Assembly (NCBI GenBank): GCA_022484695.1
Contig: JAKVKU010000006.1
Span: forward strand, 140,003 to 204,002
Reading direction: 5' to 3'
Length of the DNA stretch: 64,000 nt
Source of the DNA: Lactobacillus sp.
Lineage (GTDB): Bacteria; Bacillota; Bacilli; Lactobacillales; Lactobacillaceae
A program made the position numbers and the translations under genes. Of the stretch, positions 8,091-17,810 are shown one piece after another; positions within the stretch are counted from its first letter, which is position 1; the number at the start of each line of letters is the position of its first letter. The notes under the pieces are model-generated. The model was not told the origin of the DNA. It saw only the letters and a program-made list of their open reading frames with translations, and searched no databases.

Positions 8091-8639
8091 ATGTTTATAA
8101 CCCCAATTGATGACCATTTCAGTATCCGTAAAATCGCCATTCAAGATGCTCAGCCGCTATTTGAGCTGATCCAGCAAAATAGTGCCTATCTCATGCCATA
8201 CCTGCCTTGGTTGACCCCAGAATTGACCCTGGACGATGAAATTCGGTTTATCCAAGATATGTTGACGAAGCAAATGTCCGGATTGGTGTATGCCACGGTT
8301 ATTTTAGAAGATCAAAAAGTCATCGGTAATTTGGACCTGCATCAAATTGATGTGAATAATCGCCGGGGCGCCGTGGGCTATTGGTTAGACGCCAAGCACC
8401 AGGGCCAGGGGATTATGACCAAAGCCGTGGCCAAATTGGTGGCCATCGGTTTCACCGAGTTGAATTTAAATCGCATTGAAATTGAAGCGGTGGCCAAAAA
8501 TAAGCCTAGTCGCAGGGTTGCTGAGCGACTAGGCTTTCAATTAGAAGGCACGTTAAGACAATATGTGTTGACTGACGGTGTATTTGACGACATGGTGGTC
8601 TATAGCCAGCTGCAAGCCGAATGGGCCAAACAAAACTAG
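8091..8639 (+). CDS. GNAT acetyltransferase, RimJ/RimL-like
   Basis: About 182 residues. The pattern is that of ribosomal-protein-type N-acetyltransferases: an N-terminal ISIRK-like strand (FSIRKIAIQDAQPLFEL), GAVGYWLDAKHQGQGIMTKAV, which is the acetyl-CoA pyrophosphate loop region, and NRIEIEAVAKNKPSRRVAERLGFQLEGTLR at the C-terminus. The substrate could be a ribosomal protein or another amine. ATG 8091 or 8088 is the start, with GAAAGG 7-10 bp upstream. Its TAG stop is shared in opposite orientation with gatD through the palindrome CTAG. Confidence 0.85.
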   Translation: MFITPIDDHFSIRKIAIQDAQPLFELIQQNSAYLMPYLPWLTPELTLDDEIRFIQDMLTKQMSGLVYATVILEDQKVIGNLDLHQIDVNNRRGAVGYWLDAKHQGQGIMTKAVAKLVAIGFTELNLNRIEIEAVAKNKPSRRVAERLGFQLEGTLRQYVLTDGVFDDMVVYSQLQAEWAKQN

Positions 8640-9328
8640 TTTTTAACGGCGGATTGGCTTAACCGATTTTGATGTCTGGTGACGATCAACTTGGCAATGG
8701 CCTGGGCGATATTGGTGTTGCGCAACAAAGGACCATGGGCATAACTGCCGATGGTATTTTTGTAGTGGAGCCCTTCCACACCATCTTCAGGATTATTCCC
8801 ATAGCCGGTGATCATTTTACCCAGGGGCTTGAGTTCATTGGGTTTATCAAAGTAAGTCCGACCACTGTGATTCTCAAAGGCTTTGACCTTCCCAAATTTG
8901 GTTTCAAATTCAGTATCACCGATCATACGGCTGTCCGCTTTAAAGACCGTGTGCAGGGGTAAAATACCCAACCCTTTAATGGTGGTGCCGCTGGCGGTTT
9001 TATAGTAATCTCCCAGCAATTGATAGCCCCCACAAATCCCTAACATGGGATGACCGGCGTGGATGTAATCGGCTAAGGTCGCTTTATGCCGCAACAGGTC
9101 TTTGGCCACGACGGTTTGTTCAAAATCTTGACCCCCACCAAAGAATACGAAGTCATAGTGACTGGCATCAAAGGCATCGCCTAGACTCACATTGTCCACT
9201 TGAACGGTGTAGCCTTCTTTGGCCAAGAGGTAACGTAAGACTTTCACATCCCCGCTATCCCCATAGGTATTCATTAAATCTTCATATAAGTAAGCAATTT
9301 TAATAGGTTTATCTTTAAAATCAGCCAT
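8636..9328 (-). CDS. gatD: Lipid II isoglutaminyl synthase glutaminase subunit GatD
   Basis: CobB/CobQ-type class I glutamine amidotransferase that hydrolyses glutamine to supply ammonia for amidation of the D-Glu of lipid II, together with the Mur-ligase-like MurT. About 230 residues. The nucleophile is Cys99 in GICGGYQLLG, with the matching His198 in YAHGP and the NHSGRT substrate loop near residue 153. ATG 9328 has a GGAGG site; the frame remains open upstream into cvpA but no better start is seen. murT, usually adjacent, is not in the window. The gene follows the cvpA gene on the same strand. Confidence 0.88.
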   Translation of the reverse strand: MADFKDKPIKIAYLYEDLMNTYGDSGDVKVLRYLLAKEGYTVQVDNVSLGDAFDASHYDFVFFGGGQDFEQTVVAKDLLRHKATLADYIHAGHPMLGICGGYQLLGDYYKTASGTTIKGLGILPLHTVFKADSRMIGDTEFETKFGKVKAFENHSGRTYFDKPNELKPLGKMITGYGNNPEDGVEGLHYKNTIGSYAHGPLLRNTNIAQAIAKLIVTRHQNRLSQSAVKN

Positions 9329-9384
9329 TTTTTGCCTCCATTGTGCGCTGATACCCGCAGGTTTTCTCCAGATTATATCATACT

Positions 9385-9885
9385 TCAACTCCCAAATATT
9401 CTATGAATGAATGTTTCCGTGAGCAGCGGGGTTTGTTGGGTGATCCAGCTGGCCACCGGGGAGTTGGCAATGAGTTGATGAATATTATCATAAGGTAAGA
9501 AGTTGCCGATCCATAAAAAGATGAAAATAACACAGTACACTAAAATCAGGTTTAACAATCCCCCAGCCAGGGCATTGGTTTGCCGGATGACCGGGATCCA
9601 AGTGATGGCTTTAGAAGCCCGGGCCAGCCAAGACAGCAACAGTTGGCCTAAAATAAAGATCAAGCCAAAGCTAATGGCCCGGGTCATTTGATCAGCCATG
9701 AAATTTTGGCGGCTAAAAACATCCAAGACTTTAGCCACACTGTGACTCAAAGGGTCATTATAATGCCAAGCCACGAAAAAAACCACTAATGAGCCAACGG
9801 AGAAAATCAACTGACGCAAGAAGCCCCGGTGGGCACCGCGAATTAGGGCGCCAATAAGTATTAAAATAATAAAAAATGACAGCAT
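9385..9885 (-). CDS. CvpA-family membrane protein
   Basis: A 166-residue protein with about four hydrophobic segments and the N-terminal pattern of CvpA/colicin V production proteins (ALIRGAHRGFLRQLIFSVG). The family is widespread, with roles linked to envelope integrity, but no catalytic motif. It ends about 56 bp before the likely gatD start and may be cotranscribed with it. Function remains general. Confidence 0.8.
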   Translation of the reverse strand: MLSFFIILILIGALIRGAHRGFLRQLIFSVGSLVVFFVAWHYNDPLSHSVAKVLDVFSRQNFMADQMTRAISFGLIFILGQLLLSWLARASKAITWIPVIRQTNALAGGLLNLILVYCVIFIFLWIGNFLPYDNIHQLIANSPVASWITQQTPLLTETFIHRIFGS

Positions 9886-9975
9886 ATCATGCGTTCCTTT
9901 CCAGCATGTTTAAACTGTCATAATTGTAGCAATATTTTAGAGATTATTCATCGTTCCAAAGGCGTAGTGGGCCTA

Positions 9976-10353
9976 CTACTTAATCTTAGCCACCCATTTT
10001 TTAGCTTCTGCTAAGACTTGTTGGGTTAATTCATCCCAGTTGTCATATTTAGACAATTCAACGACACTTTCATCTTCACTATCGTTGAAGGTACTTTTAT
10101 TATTGATGATGATGGTGTATTCATCAAATAAAAAGCGGTCATCACGGTGTCTAACTTGTAAAGTGAAAAATGCAGCTTCATAAGTAGCTGTATTATCAGG
10201 TTCTTGATATAACACCTCTAACTCACGCTTGCCATCATCGAAGTCAAACTGCTTGAGCTTGTCCCAGATCTTTAGATAATTTTCATGTAATTCATTGACT
10301 TGTGCGTCAGATAAATCTTCATCATATTTAATGGTTTTCCCTGCAAGTTTCAT
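9976..10353 (-). CDS. Uncharacterised acidic protein
   Basis: About 125 residues, soluble and strongly acidic, with a Trp-containing amphipathic middle (NELHENYLKIWDKLKQFDFDD) and a C-terminal helix-like end (WDELTQQVLAEAKKWVAKIK). I do not recognise the family. The start ATG 10353 follows an AAGGAAG ribosome site; upstream in-frame codons lack one. No signal or membrane segment is seen. It is monocistronic and divergent from rsmG, so it may share the control region that holds the everted parS-like half-sites. Confidence 0.7.
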   Translation of the reverse strand: MKLAGKTIKYDEDLSDAQVNELHENYLKIWDKLKQFDFDDGKRELEVLYQEPDNTATYEAAFFTLQVRHRDDRFLFDEYTIIINNKSTFNDSEDESVVELSKYDNWDELTQQVLAEAKKWVAKIK

Positions 10354-10436
10354 AAACAATCTTCCTTTATTATTAGACGTTACTAACATCATAGGATTAA
10401 GAATGAATTGGGTCAAGTTTTCAATGACGGAAAGCC

Positions 10437-10494
10437 TTGCAAGGGGAGGGGAGATAGTTTAAAGTTATTAGAGCGTGAAACATTTTTGTTTCAC
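10437..10494 (+). promoter_or_regulatory. rsmG-noc-parB promoter with everted parS half-sites
   Basis: A candidate promoter TTGCAA (10437-10442), 17 bp, TAAAGT (10460-10465) precedes rsmG. Just after the expected start of transcription lies GTGAAACA (10475-10482), TTTT, TGTTTCAC (10487-10494). These are exactly the two half-sites of parS (TGTTTCAC-GTGAAACA) in the opposite order. Binding by ParB or another regulator here is inference. Confidence 0.5.
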
Positions 10495-10517
10495 ATAAAA
10501 TGTCCGGGAGGTACATT

Positions 10518-11255
10518 ATGTCCCCAGAATTATTTCGCCAAACTTTAGCGCAGAAATATCAAATCAACTTATCAGATCAGCAAATGACGCAATTTGCCCA
10601 ATATTTTGAACTACTGGTGGCCACCAATAAACAGGTCAATCTCACCTCGATCACCGCTGTGGAAGAGGTTTATTTAAAACATTTTTACGATTCAATCACC
10701 CCATACTTATATTTTAAAGATCTATTTGACGCCAATCCGGCAATGACGGTTTGTGATGTGGGGGCTGGGGCAGGCTTTCCATCGATCCCCTTAAAGATAG
10801 TGTTACCCCAGTTAAAGGTGACCATCATCGATTCTTTGAACAAGCGGATCACTTTTTTGAAGACATTGACTGAAACGTTAGGCCTATCCGAGGTCACCTT
10901 GTTACATGGCCGGGCCGAAGAATACGCCACGCCAAAGTCACCATTACGGGCTAGTTTTGATTTAGTTTTAAGTCGGGCCGTGGCGGCCATGCCGGTCCTG
11001 GCCGAATTTTGTCTGCCCTATGTGAAACTTAATGGTTATTTTCTCGCTTTGAAGGGACAAAAGGGCGCCAGCGAACAGGCGGCTGCCCAATTTGCCATCG
11101 CCACATTGGGGGGCAAAGTGATTGCTGAAAAAACCTTCACTTTGCCGGACACTGATCAACAACGGGATTTGATATTAATTGAAAAGAAAAAAGTAACACC
11201 GAATAAATATCCCCGAAAAGCTGGCACGCCGGCTAAAAAACCGTTGATCCATTAA
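10518..11255 (+). CDS. rsmG: 16S rRNA (guanine-527-N7)-methyltransferase RsmG
   Basis: A 245-residue SAM-dependent methyltransferase that modifies G527 of 16S rRNA. The GidB/RsmG pattern is clear: YLKHFYDSI near the N-terminus, the SAM-binding VCDVGAGAGFPSIPLKI (around residue 80), and RAEEYA and VLSRAVAAMPVLAEF further on. The C-terminus has a Lys-rich tail. ATG 10518 has a GGGAGG site; an in-frame ATG 18 bp upstream lacks one. It begins the cluster rsmG-noc-parB, the classic order beside the chromosomal origin in Firmicutes. Confidence 0.95.
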   Translation: MSPELFRQTLAQKYQINLSDQQMTQFAQYFELLVATNKQVNLTSITAVEEVYLKHFYDSITPYLYFKDLFDANPAMTVCDVGAGAGFPSIPLKIVLPQLKVTIIDSLNKRITFLKTLTETLGLSEVTLLHGRAEEYATPKSPLRASFDLVLSRAVAAMPVLAEFCLPYVKLNGYFLALKGQKGASEQAAAQFAIATLGGKVIAEKTFTLPDTDQQRDLILIEKKKVTPNKYPRKAGTPAKKPLIH

Positions 11256-11274
11256 TACAGAGGAGGCTGAATTT

Positions 11275-12204
11275 ATGGCACTATCTTCATTCTTCAATAG
11301 ACGCAACAAGGATCAAGACAATGAAACTAAGACCCGGGTCACCCAAATTCCAGTGGCCAATATCATTCCCAACCGGTTCCAACCCCGCAAGGTATTTAAG
11401 GCTGAAAGCATCAATGAATTAGCCCAGACCATTGAAGAACATGGCCTGCTGCAGCCCATCGTGGTCCGGGAATATGAAACCGGACGCTATGAGATCATTG
11501 CTGGGGAGCGGCGTTTTCGGGCGGTTAAAAAATTAGCCTGGACAAAGGTGTCAGCAATCATCGAAAATTTAAGTGATGCTGAAACGGCCGCCATGGCCTT
11601 GATTGAAAATCTCCAGCGGGAACAACTCTCCCCAGTTGAAGAGGCCCAGGCCTATGAGAACATGTTGACCCAGCAAACCTTGACCCAGGCCCAATTGGCC
11701 AAGGCAGTGGGGAAGAGTCAATCTTTCATTGCCAATAAAGTCCGGTTATTGAAGTTATCAGATTCTGTGCAAGAAGCCATTATTAATGGGGAGTTGTCCG
11801 AACGCCATGGCCGGGCATTATTAAAGTTGGATGATGTGGATCAACAGATTATTTTACAAAAGATACTGACAGATCATTTAACGGTTAAAGAAACGGAAGC
11901 AGCCATCACGGCGTTGCATCAGCCTGAAACCGGCACACAACCTGAGGCTGCCCCAGAAACGCCCGCTGATAGTCCAGTAGCGGCCCCTGAGCAGCCACGC
12001 GCTGACAAGGCATCCCGGGATAAAGCTAAGCCCAAGGCCACTGCCAAGGGGCCAAAGATTCATGTTTATGCCAAGGACCCAAAATTGGCGATCAATACAC
12101 TGCGGGAGTCGTTGGATATGATTCAAGGCACGGGTGTGGATATTCAAGTTGAAGAAACAGATGCCAAAGATAAGTATCGCCTGGTTGTGACCATTAAAAA
12201 GTAG
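11275..12204 (+). CDS. noc: Nucleoid occlusion protein Noc
   Basis: A 309-residue ParB-family CTPase that blocks division over the chromosome. The N-terminus MALSSFFNRRNK can form the amphipathic membrane-binding helix typical of Noc. The CTP-binding GERRFRA box follows near residue 80, then ENLQREQLSPVEEAQAY and a helix-turn-helix reading GKSQSFIANKVRLLKL; the Q-S...N-K pattern is Noc-like rather than ParB-like. A long Pro/Ala/Lys-rich linker leads to the C-terminal dimer domain. Strong AGAGGAGG ribosome site. It is followed after 10 bp by parB, with no parA between. Confidence 0.9.
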   Translation: MALSSFFNRRNKDQDNETKTRVTQIPVANIIPNRFQPRKVFKAESINELAQTIEEHGLLQPIVVREYETGRYEIIAGERRFRAVKKLAWTKVSAIIENLSDAETAAMALIENLQREQLSPVEEAQAYENMLTQQTLTQAQLAKAVGKSQSFIANKVRLLKLSDSVQEAIINGELSERHGRALLKLDDVDQQIILQKILTDHLTVKETEAAITALHQPETGTQPEAAPETPADSPVAAPEQPRADKASRDKAKPKATAKGPKIHVYAKDPKLAINTLRESLDMIQGTGVDIQVEETDAKDKYRLVVTIKK

Positions 12205-12214
12205 GTGCTTTAAA

Positions 12215-13063
12215 ATGACCCTTGATGCAAGTTTGCCAGATTTCTATGAACAAGAACCTCAAGCAAGCGATCAAGTTTTAGAATTACCCCTAGCCCAATT
12301 GCGGCCGAATCCTTACCAACCCCGGCAAGAATTTGAAGCGCAGGCGCTTAGTGAACTCAGTGCTTCCATTGCCCAGGATGGGGTTTTTCAACCAATTATT
12401 GTCCGGCCGAGTATTCAAGGCTATGAGATCATTGCTGGGGAACGGCGTTTTCGGGCCAGCGGACTGGCTCACAAAACCACTATCCCGGCAATTGTGCGCC
12501 AAATTTCGGATGCGCAAATGATGGAAATAGCGATCTTGGAGAACCTGCAAAGAGAAGACCTCAATCCCTTAGAAGAAGCGCAGGCCTATGAAACTTTGAT
12601 CAAACGGCTGAATTTGACCCAGGCTGATATCTCCAAGCGCTTGGGCAAAAGCCGGCCTTATATTGCCAATTATTTACGTTTATTAACTTTGCCGGCCAGT
12701 ACCAAGCAACTTCTCCAACAACGCCAGTTATCCATGGGTCAAGCCCGAACGTTGTTGGGGTTGAAGGATAAGCGCCAAATCACTGCCCTGGCCAAACGCA
12801 CCGTCAGCGAGAATCTCACGGTGCGGCAATTAGAAGCCATGGTCAGTGCTGCCAATCAGCAGCTTTCTAAAAAACACCGGGGGCAAAAAGCCAAAGCCCA
12901 ATCACCCTTTATGACGGCTACCACGGCGGCTTTAGCGCATAAATTAAGTGCCAAGGTAGCCATTAGTGATTCGGCCAATGGTCAGGGTAAAATTCAGATC
13001 GATTATTTATCCACCCAAGATTTAAATCGCATTTTAGAAATTTTAGGGGTTTCCCTCGATTAA
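12215..13063 (+). CDS. parB: Chromosome partitioning protein ParB (Spo0J)
   Basis: A 282-residue ParB that loads at parS sites and recruits SMC. It has LRPNPYQPRQEF, the CTP-binding GERRFRA box (about residues 77-83), ENLQREDLNPLEEAQAYE and the parS-reading helix GKSRPYIANYLRLLTLP. The length is normal. The ribosome site is weak (TAGGTG), suggesting coupling to noc 10 bp upstream. ParA (Soj), which commonly lies between noc and parB, is absent here, as it is in streptococci, where ParB works without ParA. Confidence 0.93.
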   Translation: MTLDASLPDFYEQEPQASDQVLELPLAQLRPNPYQPRQEFEAQALSELSASIAQDGVFQPIIVRPSIQGYEIIAGERRFRASGLAHKTTIPAIVRQISDAQMMEIAILENLQREDLNPLEEAQAYETLIKRLNLTQADISKRLGKSRPYIANYLRLLTLPASTKQLLQQRQLSMGQARTLLGLKDKRQITALAKRTVSENLTVRQLEAMVSAANQQLSKKHRGQKAKAQSPFMTATTAALAHKLSAKVAISDSANGQGKIQIDYLSTQDLNRILEILGVSLD

Positions 13064-13123
13064 TGTGGCATTCCCTTTGATTTTGTTTTATGCTTTAGAT
13101 TGGGTTTTTAAGGAGGTTACGTG

Positions 13124-13372
13124 ATGTTTGAATTAGGTGATATCGTCCTGATGAAAAAACCCCATGCCTGTGGGACCAACCGCTGGGAAGTCCTGCGAAT
13201 GGGGATGGATATCCGCATTAAGTGCCTAGGTTGCGGGCATATGATCATGATGCCCCGCAAGGATTTCCAAAAGAAAATGAAGCACGTCTTGGTGCCAGCC
13301 GCAGACGTTAACAAAGATGAAGTAAACTACCAGGACGTTGTGAATTTTAAACGGCCTGATGAATTTTTATAA
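13124..13372 (+). CDS. DUF951 family protein
   Basis: An 82-residue protein of the DUF951 family, identified by FELGDIVLMKKPHACGTNRWEVLRMGMDIRIKC and a following CxxC (KCLGCGH). The Cys residues could bind a metal. No function is established. ATG 13124 has AGGAGG six bases upstream. In Firmicutes it regularly sits between parB and ychF, as here. The true start of ychF is 28 bp after its stop. Confidence 0.85.
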   Translation: MFELGDIVLMKKPHACGTNRWEVLRMGMDIRIKCLGCGHMIMMPRKDFQKKMKHVLVPAADVNKDEVNYQDVVNFKRPDEFL

Positions 13373-13400
13373 ACTAATCAAAGAAAGTGAGTTTTTTAAC

Positions 13401-14501
13401 ATGGCATTAACTGCAGGTATTGTGGGCTTACCCAACGTGGGGAAGTCTACGTTGTTCAACGCGATTACTAAAGCTGGGGCAGAAATGGCGAATTACCCCT
13501 TTGCGACAATTGATCCCAACGTGGGGATGGTTGAAGTTCCGGATAAACGGCTACAGCGTATTGACGAATTGATCCCCGCCAAAAAGATCATTCCCACCAC
13601 CTTTGAATTCACGGATATTGCCGGGATCGTCAAAGGTGCCAGTAAAGGGGAAGGTCTAGGTAATAAGTTCTTAGAGAATATTCGGCAAGTGGACGCCATT
13701 GTTCATGTGGTCCGGGCGTTTGACGATGACAATATCACCACAGTATCTGGTAAAGTTGATCCTTTAGAAGATATTGAAACTATTAATTTGGAATTGAGTT
13801 TGGCTGATTTAGACAGCGTTAACAAGCGCTATGCCCGGGTGGAAAAAGTGGCCCGGACCAAGGATAAAGAAGCCATGGCTGAATTTGCGGTCTTACAAAA
13901 AATTAAACCGGTTTTAGATGACGGCGGCAGTGTGCGCTCAATTGACTTTGACGAAGACGAACAAAAAATCGTCAAAGGCCTGTTCTTATTGACGGCCAAA
14001 CCCGTTATTTACGTGGCTAATATTGCCGAAGCTGATATGGCTGATCCTGATGCCTCGCCTTATTATCAGACCATCAAGGATTATGCCGCTAAAGAAAACG
14101 CTGAATCCCTGGCTATTTCGGCGAAAACTGAAGAGGAAATTGCTGAATTAGATGACGCCGATAAAAAAGATTTCTTAGAGGCTGAAGGGGTCAGTGAATC
14201 TGGTTTGGATCGCTTGATTCGGGCCTCTTATCACTTATTGGGCTTAGCCACATTCTTCACCGCTGGGGGTAAAGAAACCCGGGCTTGGACCTTCAAGCAA
14301 GGCATGAAAGCCCCACAAGTTGCCGGTATTATTCATTCAGATTTTGAACGGGGCTTCATTCGGGCCGAAGTGGTTTCTTTTACAGATCTTGATCAACTGG
14401 GCAGCCAACAAGCGGTTAAAGAAGCCGGAAAATTGCGCCTTGAAGGTAAAGATTACCTGGTTCAAGATGGCGACATTATTGAATTTAGATTTAACGTCTA
14501 A
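13401..14501 (+). CDS. ychF: Redox-regulated ATPase YchF (Obg family)
   Basis: A 366-residue Obg-family P-loop protein that prefers ATP and associates with ribosomes. The G1 motif is GLPNVGKST, followed by [29 protein letters not shown] (switch II) and, at the C-terminus, the TGS-like domain [13 protein letters not shown] ... [11 protein letters not shown]. The start ATG 13401 is chosen because the family begins at [12 protein letters not shown]; upstream codons overlap DUF951. It is in the middle of the origin-proximal housekeeping cluster. Confidence 0.96.
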   Translation: MALTAGIVGLPNVGKSTLFNAITKAGAEMANYPFATIDPNVGMVEVPDKRLQRIDELIPAKKIIPTTFEFTDIAGIVKGASKGEGLGNKFLENIRQVDAIVHVVRAFDDDNITTVSGKVDPLEDIETINLELSLADLDSVNKRYARVEKVARTKDKEAMAEFAVLQKIKPVLDDGGSVRSIDFDEDEQKIVKGLFLLTAKPVIYVANIAEADMADPDASPYYQTIKDYAAKENAESLAISAKTEEEIAELDDADKKDFLEAEGVSESGLDRLIRASYHLLGLATFFTAGGKETRAWTFKQGMKAPQVAGIIHSDFERGFIRAEVVSFTDLDQLGSQQAVKEAGKLRLEGKDYLVQDGDIIEFRFNV

Positions 14502-14524
14502 TTATTAGGAAAGTAGGTGGAATT

Positions 14525-15298
14525 GTGGACAATCGCCAAAAAAATGCCAAAGCAGCCAAGCAACAGCAGCAGGCTAGAGCACAGGCCAAAAAAGCTGAGA
14601 AAACCCTGGCACAAATTTCAGATACGGATTTAGACCAGCAAATTGCTGACTTGACCAAGCGTAACAACGAATATGTCTTTCGCTTGCGTAAAGCCTTGAC
14701 CGAAGGCGGTATGAGTCAAGATAAACAAGTGAGTGTTTTAAAGGAATTAGTACCGCAAATTATGGCAGCTCAAGTAAAGGGCCAGCCAGCCAATCAATTA
14801 TTTGGACCGCCCCTAGCTAAGGCCAACAGTTTGATCAATGCCCCTAAGCCCGCTAAAAAAGTGCCAATGTGGGCTAAAATGGTGGATTCCATGGGCTTGT
14901 TTGCTGTCTTCATGTTTGCTTTTGGGGCGTTATCTTTATTTACCTCAAAACCAAGTCAAAAAGGCCAATTGCAAAGTTTCGGGCTCTTATCCCTGCTTTT
15001 GATCGCCATTGTGGCCGGGGCTGGTTTATCGTTGATTCAAGAAATGATGGCCCAACCCAAGGGCAAACGGCGCCCTTGGTGGCAGATCGTGTTGATCGGG
15101 ATCGTGGTATTCTTAGCGATGCTGGCCATGGTCAGCCTGGGCGTATTTATTCCACGGGTCATCAACCCAGTTCTTTCTGGCCCAGTCTACGCCATCATCG
15201 CGGCGTTGATTTATGGGGGCCGTTGGTACTTTAGAAAACAATTTGGGATTACCGGCAATGTTTTCGGACCCGCGACACCACCCAAGAAAAAAGCCTGA
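14525..15298 (+). CDS. DUF1129 family membrane protein
   Basis: A 257-residue protein starting at GTG after GTAGGTGG. The N-terminus is Lys/Ala/Gln-rich and probably coiled-coil, then a conserved soluble stretch (NNEYVFRLRKALTEGGMS) and four or so hydrophobic segments near the C-terminus. This is the DUF1129 pattern commonly found between ychF and guaB in lactobacilli. Function unknown. It ends the cluster before a terminator region. Confidence 0.8.
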   Translation: MDNRQKNAKAAKQQQQARAQAKKAEKTLAQISDTDLDQQIADLTKRNNEYVFRLRKALTEGGMSQDKQVSVLKELVPQIMAAQVKGQPANQLFGPPLAKANSLINAPKPAKKVPMWAKMVDSMGLFAVFMFAFGALSLFTSKPSQKGQLQSFGLLSLLLIAIVAGAGLSLIQEMMAQPKGKRRPWWQIVLIGIVVFLAMLAMVSLGVFIPRVINPVLSGPVYAIIAALIYGGRWYFRKQFGITGNVFGPATPPKKKA

Positions 15299-15380
15299 GG
15301 TTATCAAAATGGGCTCGATCTAGCTGCCAAGGAAAAATGGCATTAATATGCGAATATGGCAATTTAATTAGAAAATTTCG

Positions 15381-15420
15381 TTCGGGATTTCTTTAAAAAT
15401 CCCGAAAAAACCCGTTTTTT
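15381..15420 (+). terminator. Terminator after DUF1129 gene
   Basis: A perfect 10-bp stem, TTCGGGATTT with AAATCCCGAA, six-base loop, then A-rich and T-rich tracts. It closes the rsmG-to-DUF1129 cluster. Confidence 0.7.
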
Positions 15421-15444
15421 TATTTTATTGTACGTTTTTTGATG

Positions 15445-15481
15445 GAGATGTCTTGACGGATGTCTCTTTTTTTGTTAACTT
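15445..15481 (+). promoter_or_regulatory. guaB promoter overlapping a second hairpin
   Basis: TTGACG (15453-15458), 17 bp, TAACTT (15476-15481) is a plausible promoter for guaB. The same stretch can form an RNA hairpin, GAGATGTC with GATGTCTC using two G-U pairs, followed by seven Ts, so it may also be a second terminator. Confidence 0.4.
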
Positions 15482-15519
15482 AGTCAACAAGCAATTTCTA
15501 CAAGACAAAAATAAAATAA

Positions 15520-17019
<1,500 letters not shown>

Positions 17020-17044
17020 AAATTTAGATAAGCTAAAAATCATT

Positions 17045-17073
17045 CAGGTCCGCGGCAGCGGACCTGTTTTTTT
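17045..17073 (+). terminator. guaB terminator
   Basis: A perfect nine-bp stem CAGGTCCGC / GCGGACCTG with a four-base loop and seven Ts. Confidence 0.93.
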
Positions 17074-17115
17074 GAACAAATTTCAGATGGTAAAGAAAAT
17101 GTAAAGAAACCTTGG

Positions 17116-17143
17116 TTGTCTCGTAATATTTAGGGTGTATGAT
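17116..17143 (+). promoter_or_regulatory. Promoter for lipoprotein-lysozyme operon
   Basis: TTGTCT (17116-17121), 16 bp, TATGAT (17138-17143), about 100 bp before the lipoprotein gene. A GATGAAA...TTTCATC repeat lies downstream in the leader. Confidence 0.4.
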
Positions 17144-17241
17144 GTAATTTGTAATGATGAAAGTTTTTCATCACTACCCAATTATGAGGATTCAGCGTCA
17201 CAAATTTAGCCATATTATTTTTCAGGAGGTGCATCCGTTAC

Positions 17242-17787
17242 ATGTTTAAACATATGTCCGGTTTCAAGAAGTCACTGACTAAAGTAAGTGTCCTTGGTTT
17301 AGCGGTCGGCTCAATTGCACTGTTAAGTGCTTGTTCCGGGAATAATACATCACAATCCAGTGATGCATCGTCAAAGACTTCAAGTGTTGAAAAGTCTAGC
17401 AAATCAAGTAGCCCGGCTTCATCTAAGAGCCAGTCTACAAGCCAAGCCAGTGAAACTACCAGCTCAGCTAGCTCGGCCAGCACGACCAGTGCAACGAGCT
17501 CCACGACGACAGCTAGTTCAACGAGTTCAGCTAGTAGTCAAAGCTCAGCTAGTTCAAGTGCCACCCAACAAACCATCACCACTGGGGATCAGGCCCAAAC
17601 TTATTTAAAGAGCCAAGTTGATAGCCAGTATCAAGCCGATGGCCCAACAGTTTATGGTTTCACCAACGAAACCACTTACCAAGGTCAAAAAGCTTTCCGG
17701 GTTGAAGTTGGTAAGAACAATGGCCGGTCAACCGTTGCAATTTATGATGTATTAGAAAATGGGCAGTATTACAAAGTTAATAATTAA
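17242..17787 (+). CDS. Serine-rich surface lipoprotein
   Basis: A 181-residue predicted lipoprotein. A signal peptide ends in the lipobox LLSAC (Cys about residue 31). A long Ser/Thr/Ala-rich linker (about residues 35-110) would span the cell wall. The C-terminal folded part, with the QTYLKSQVDSQYQADGPT stretch and FRVEVGKNN, looks like a small extracellular domain of the kind found in Lactobacillus surface proteins; I do not recognise its function. GGAGG lies 12 bp before the ATG. It is 23 bp upstream of a lysozyme gene and probably cotranscribed. Confidence 0.75.
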   Translation: MFKHMSGFKKSLTKVSVLGLAVGSIALLSACSGNNTSQSSDASSKTSSVEKSSKSSSPASSKSQSTSQASETTSSASSASTTSATSSTTTASSTSSASSQSSASSSATQQTITTGDQAQTYLKSQVDSQYQADGPTVYGFTNETTYQGQKAFRVEVGKNNGRSTVAIYDVLENGQYYKVNN

Positions 17788-17810
17788 TTTTGGGAAAATG
17801 GAGCGTAAAT

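Noticed and set aside
15381-15406. PurBox-like pair before guaB
   Set aside because: The GTTCGG/CCGAA elements are in the wrong relative orientation and are better explained as a terminator stem.
17327-17608. 93-codon frame inside the lipoprotein gene
   Set aside because: A by-product of the serine-rich repeat DNA read in another frame.
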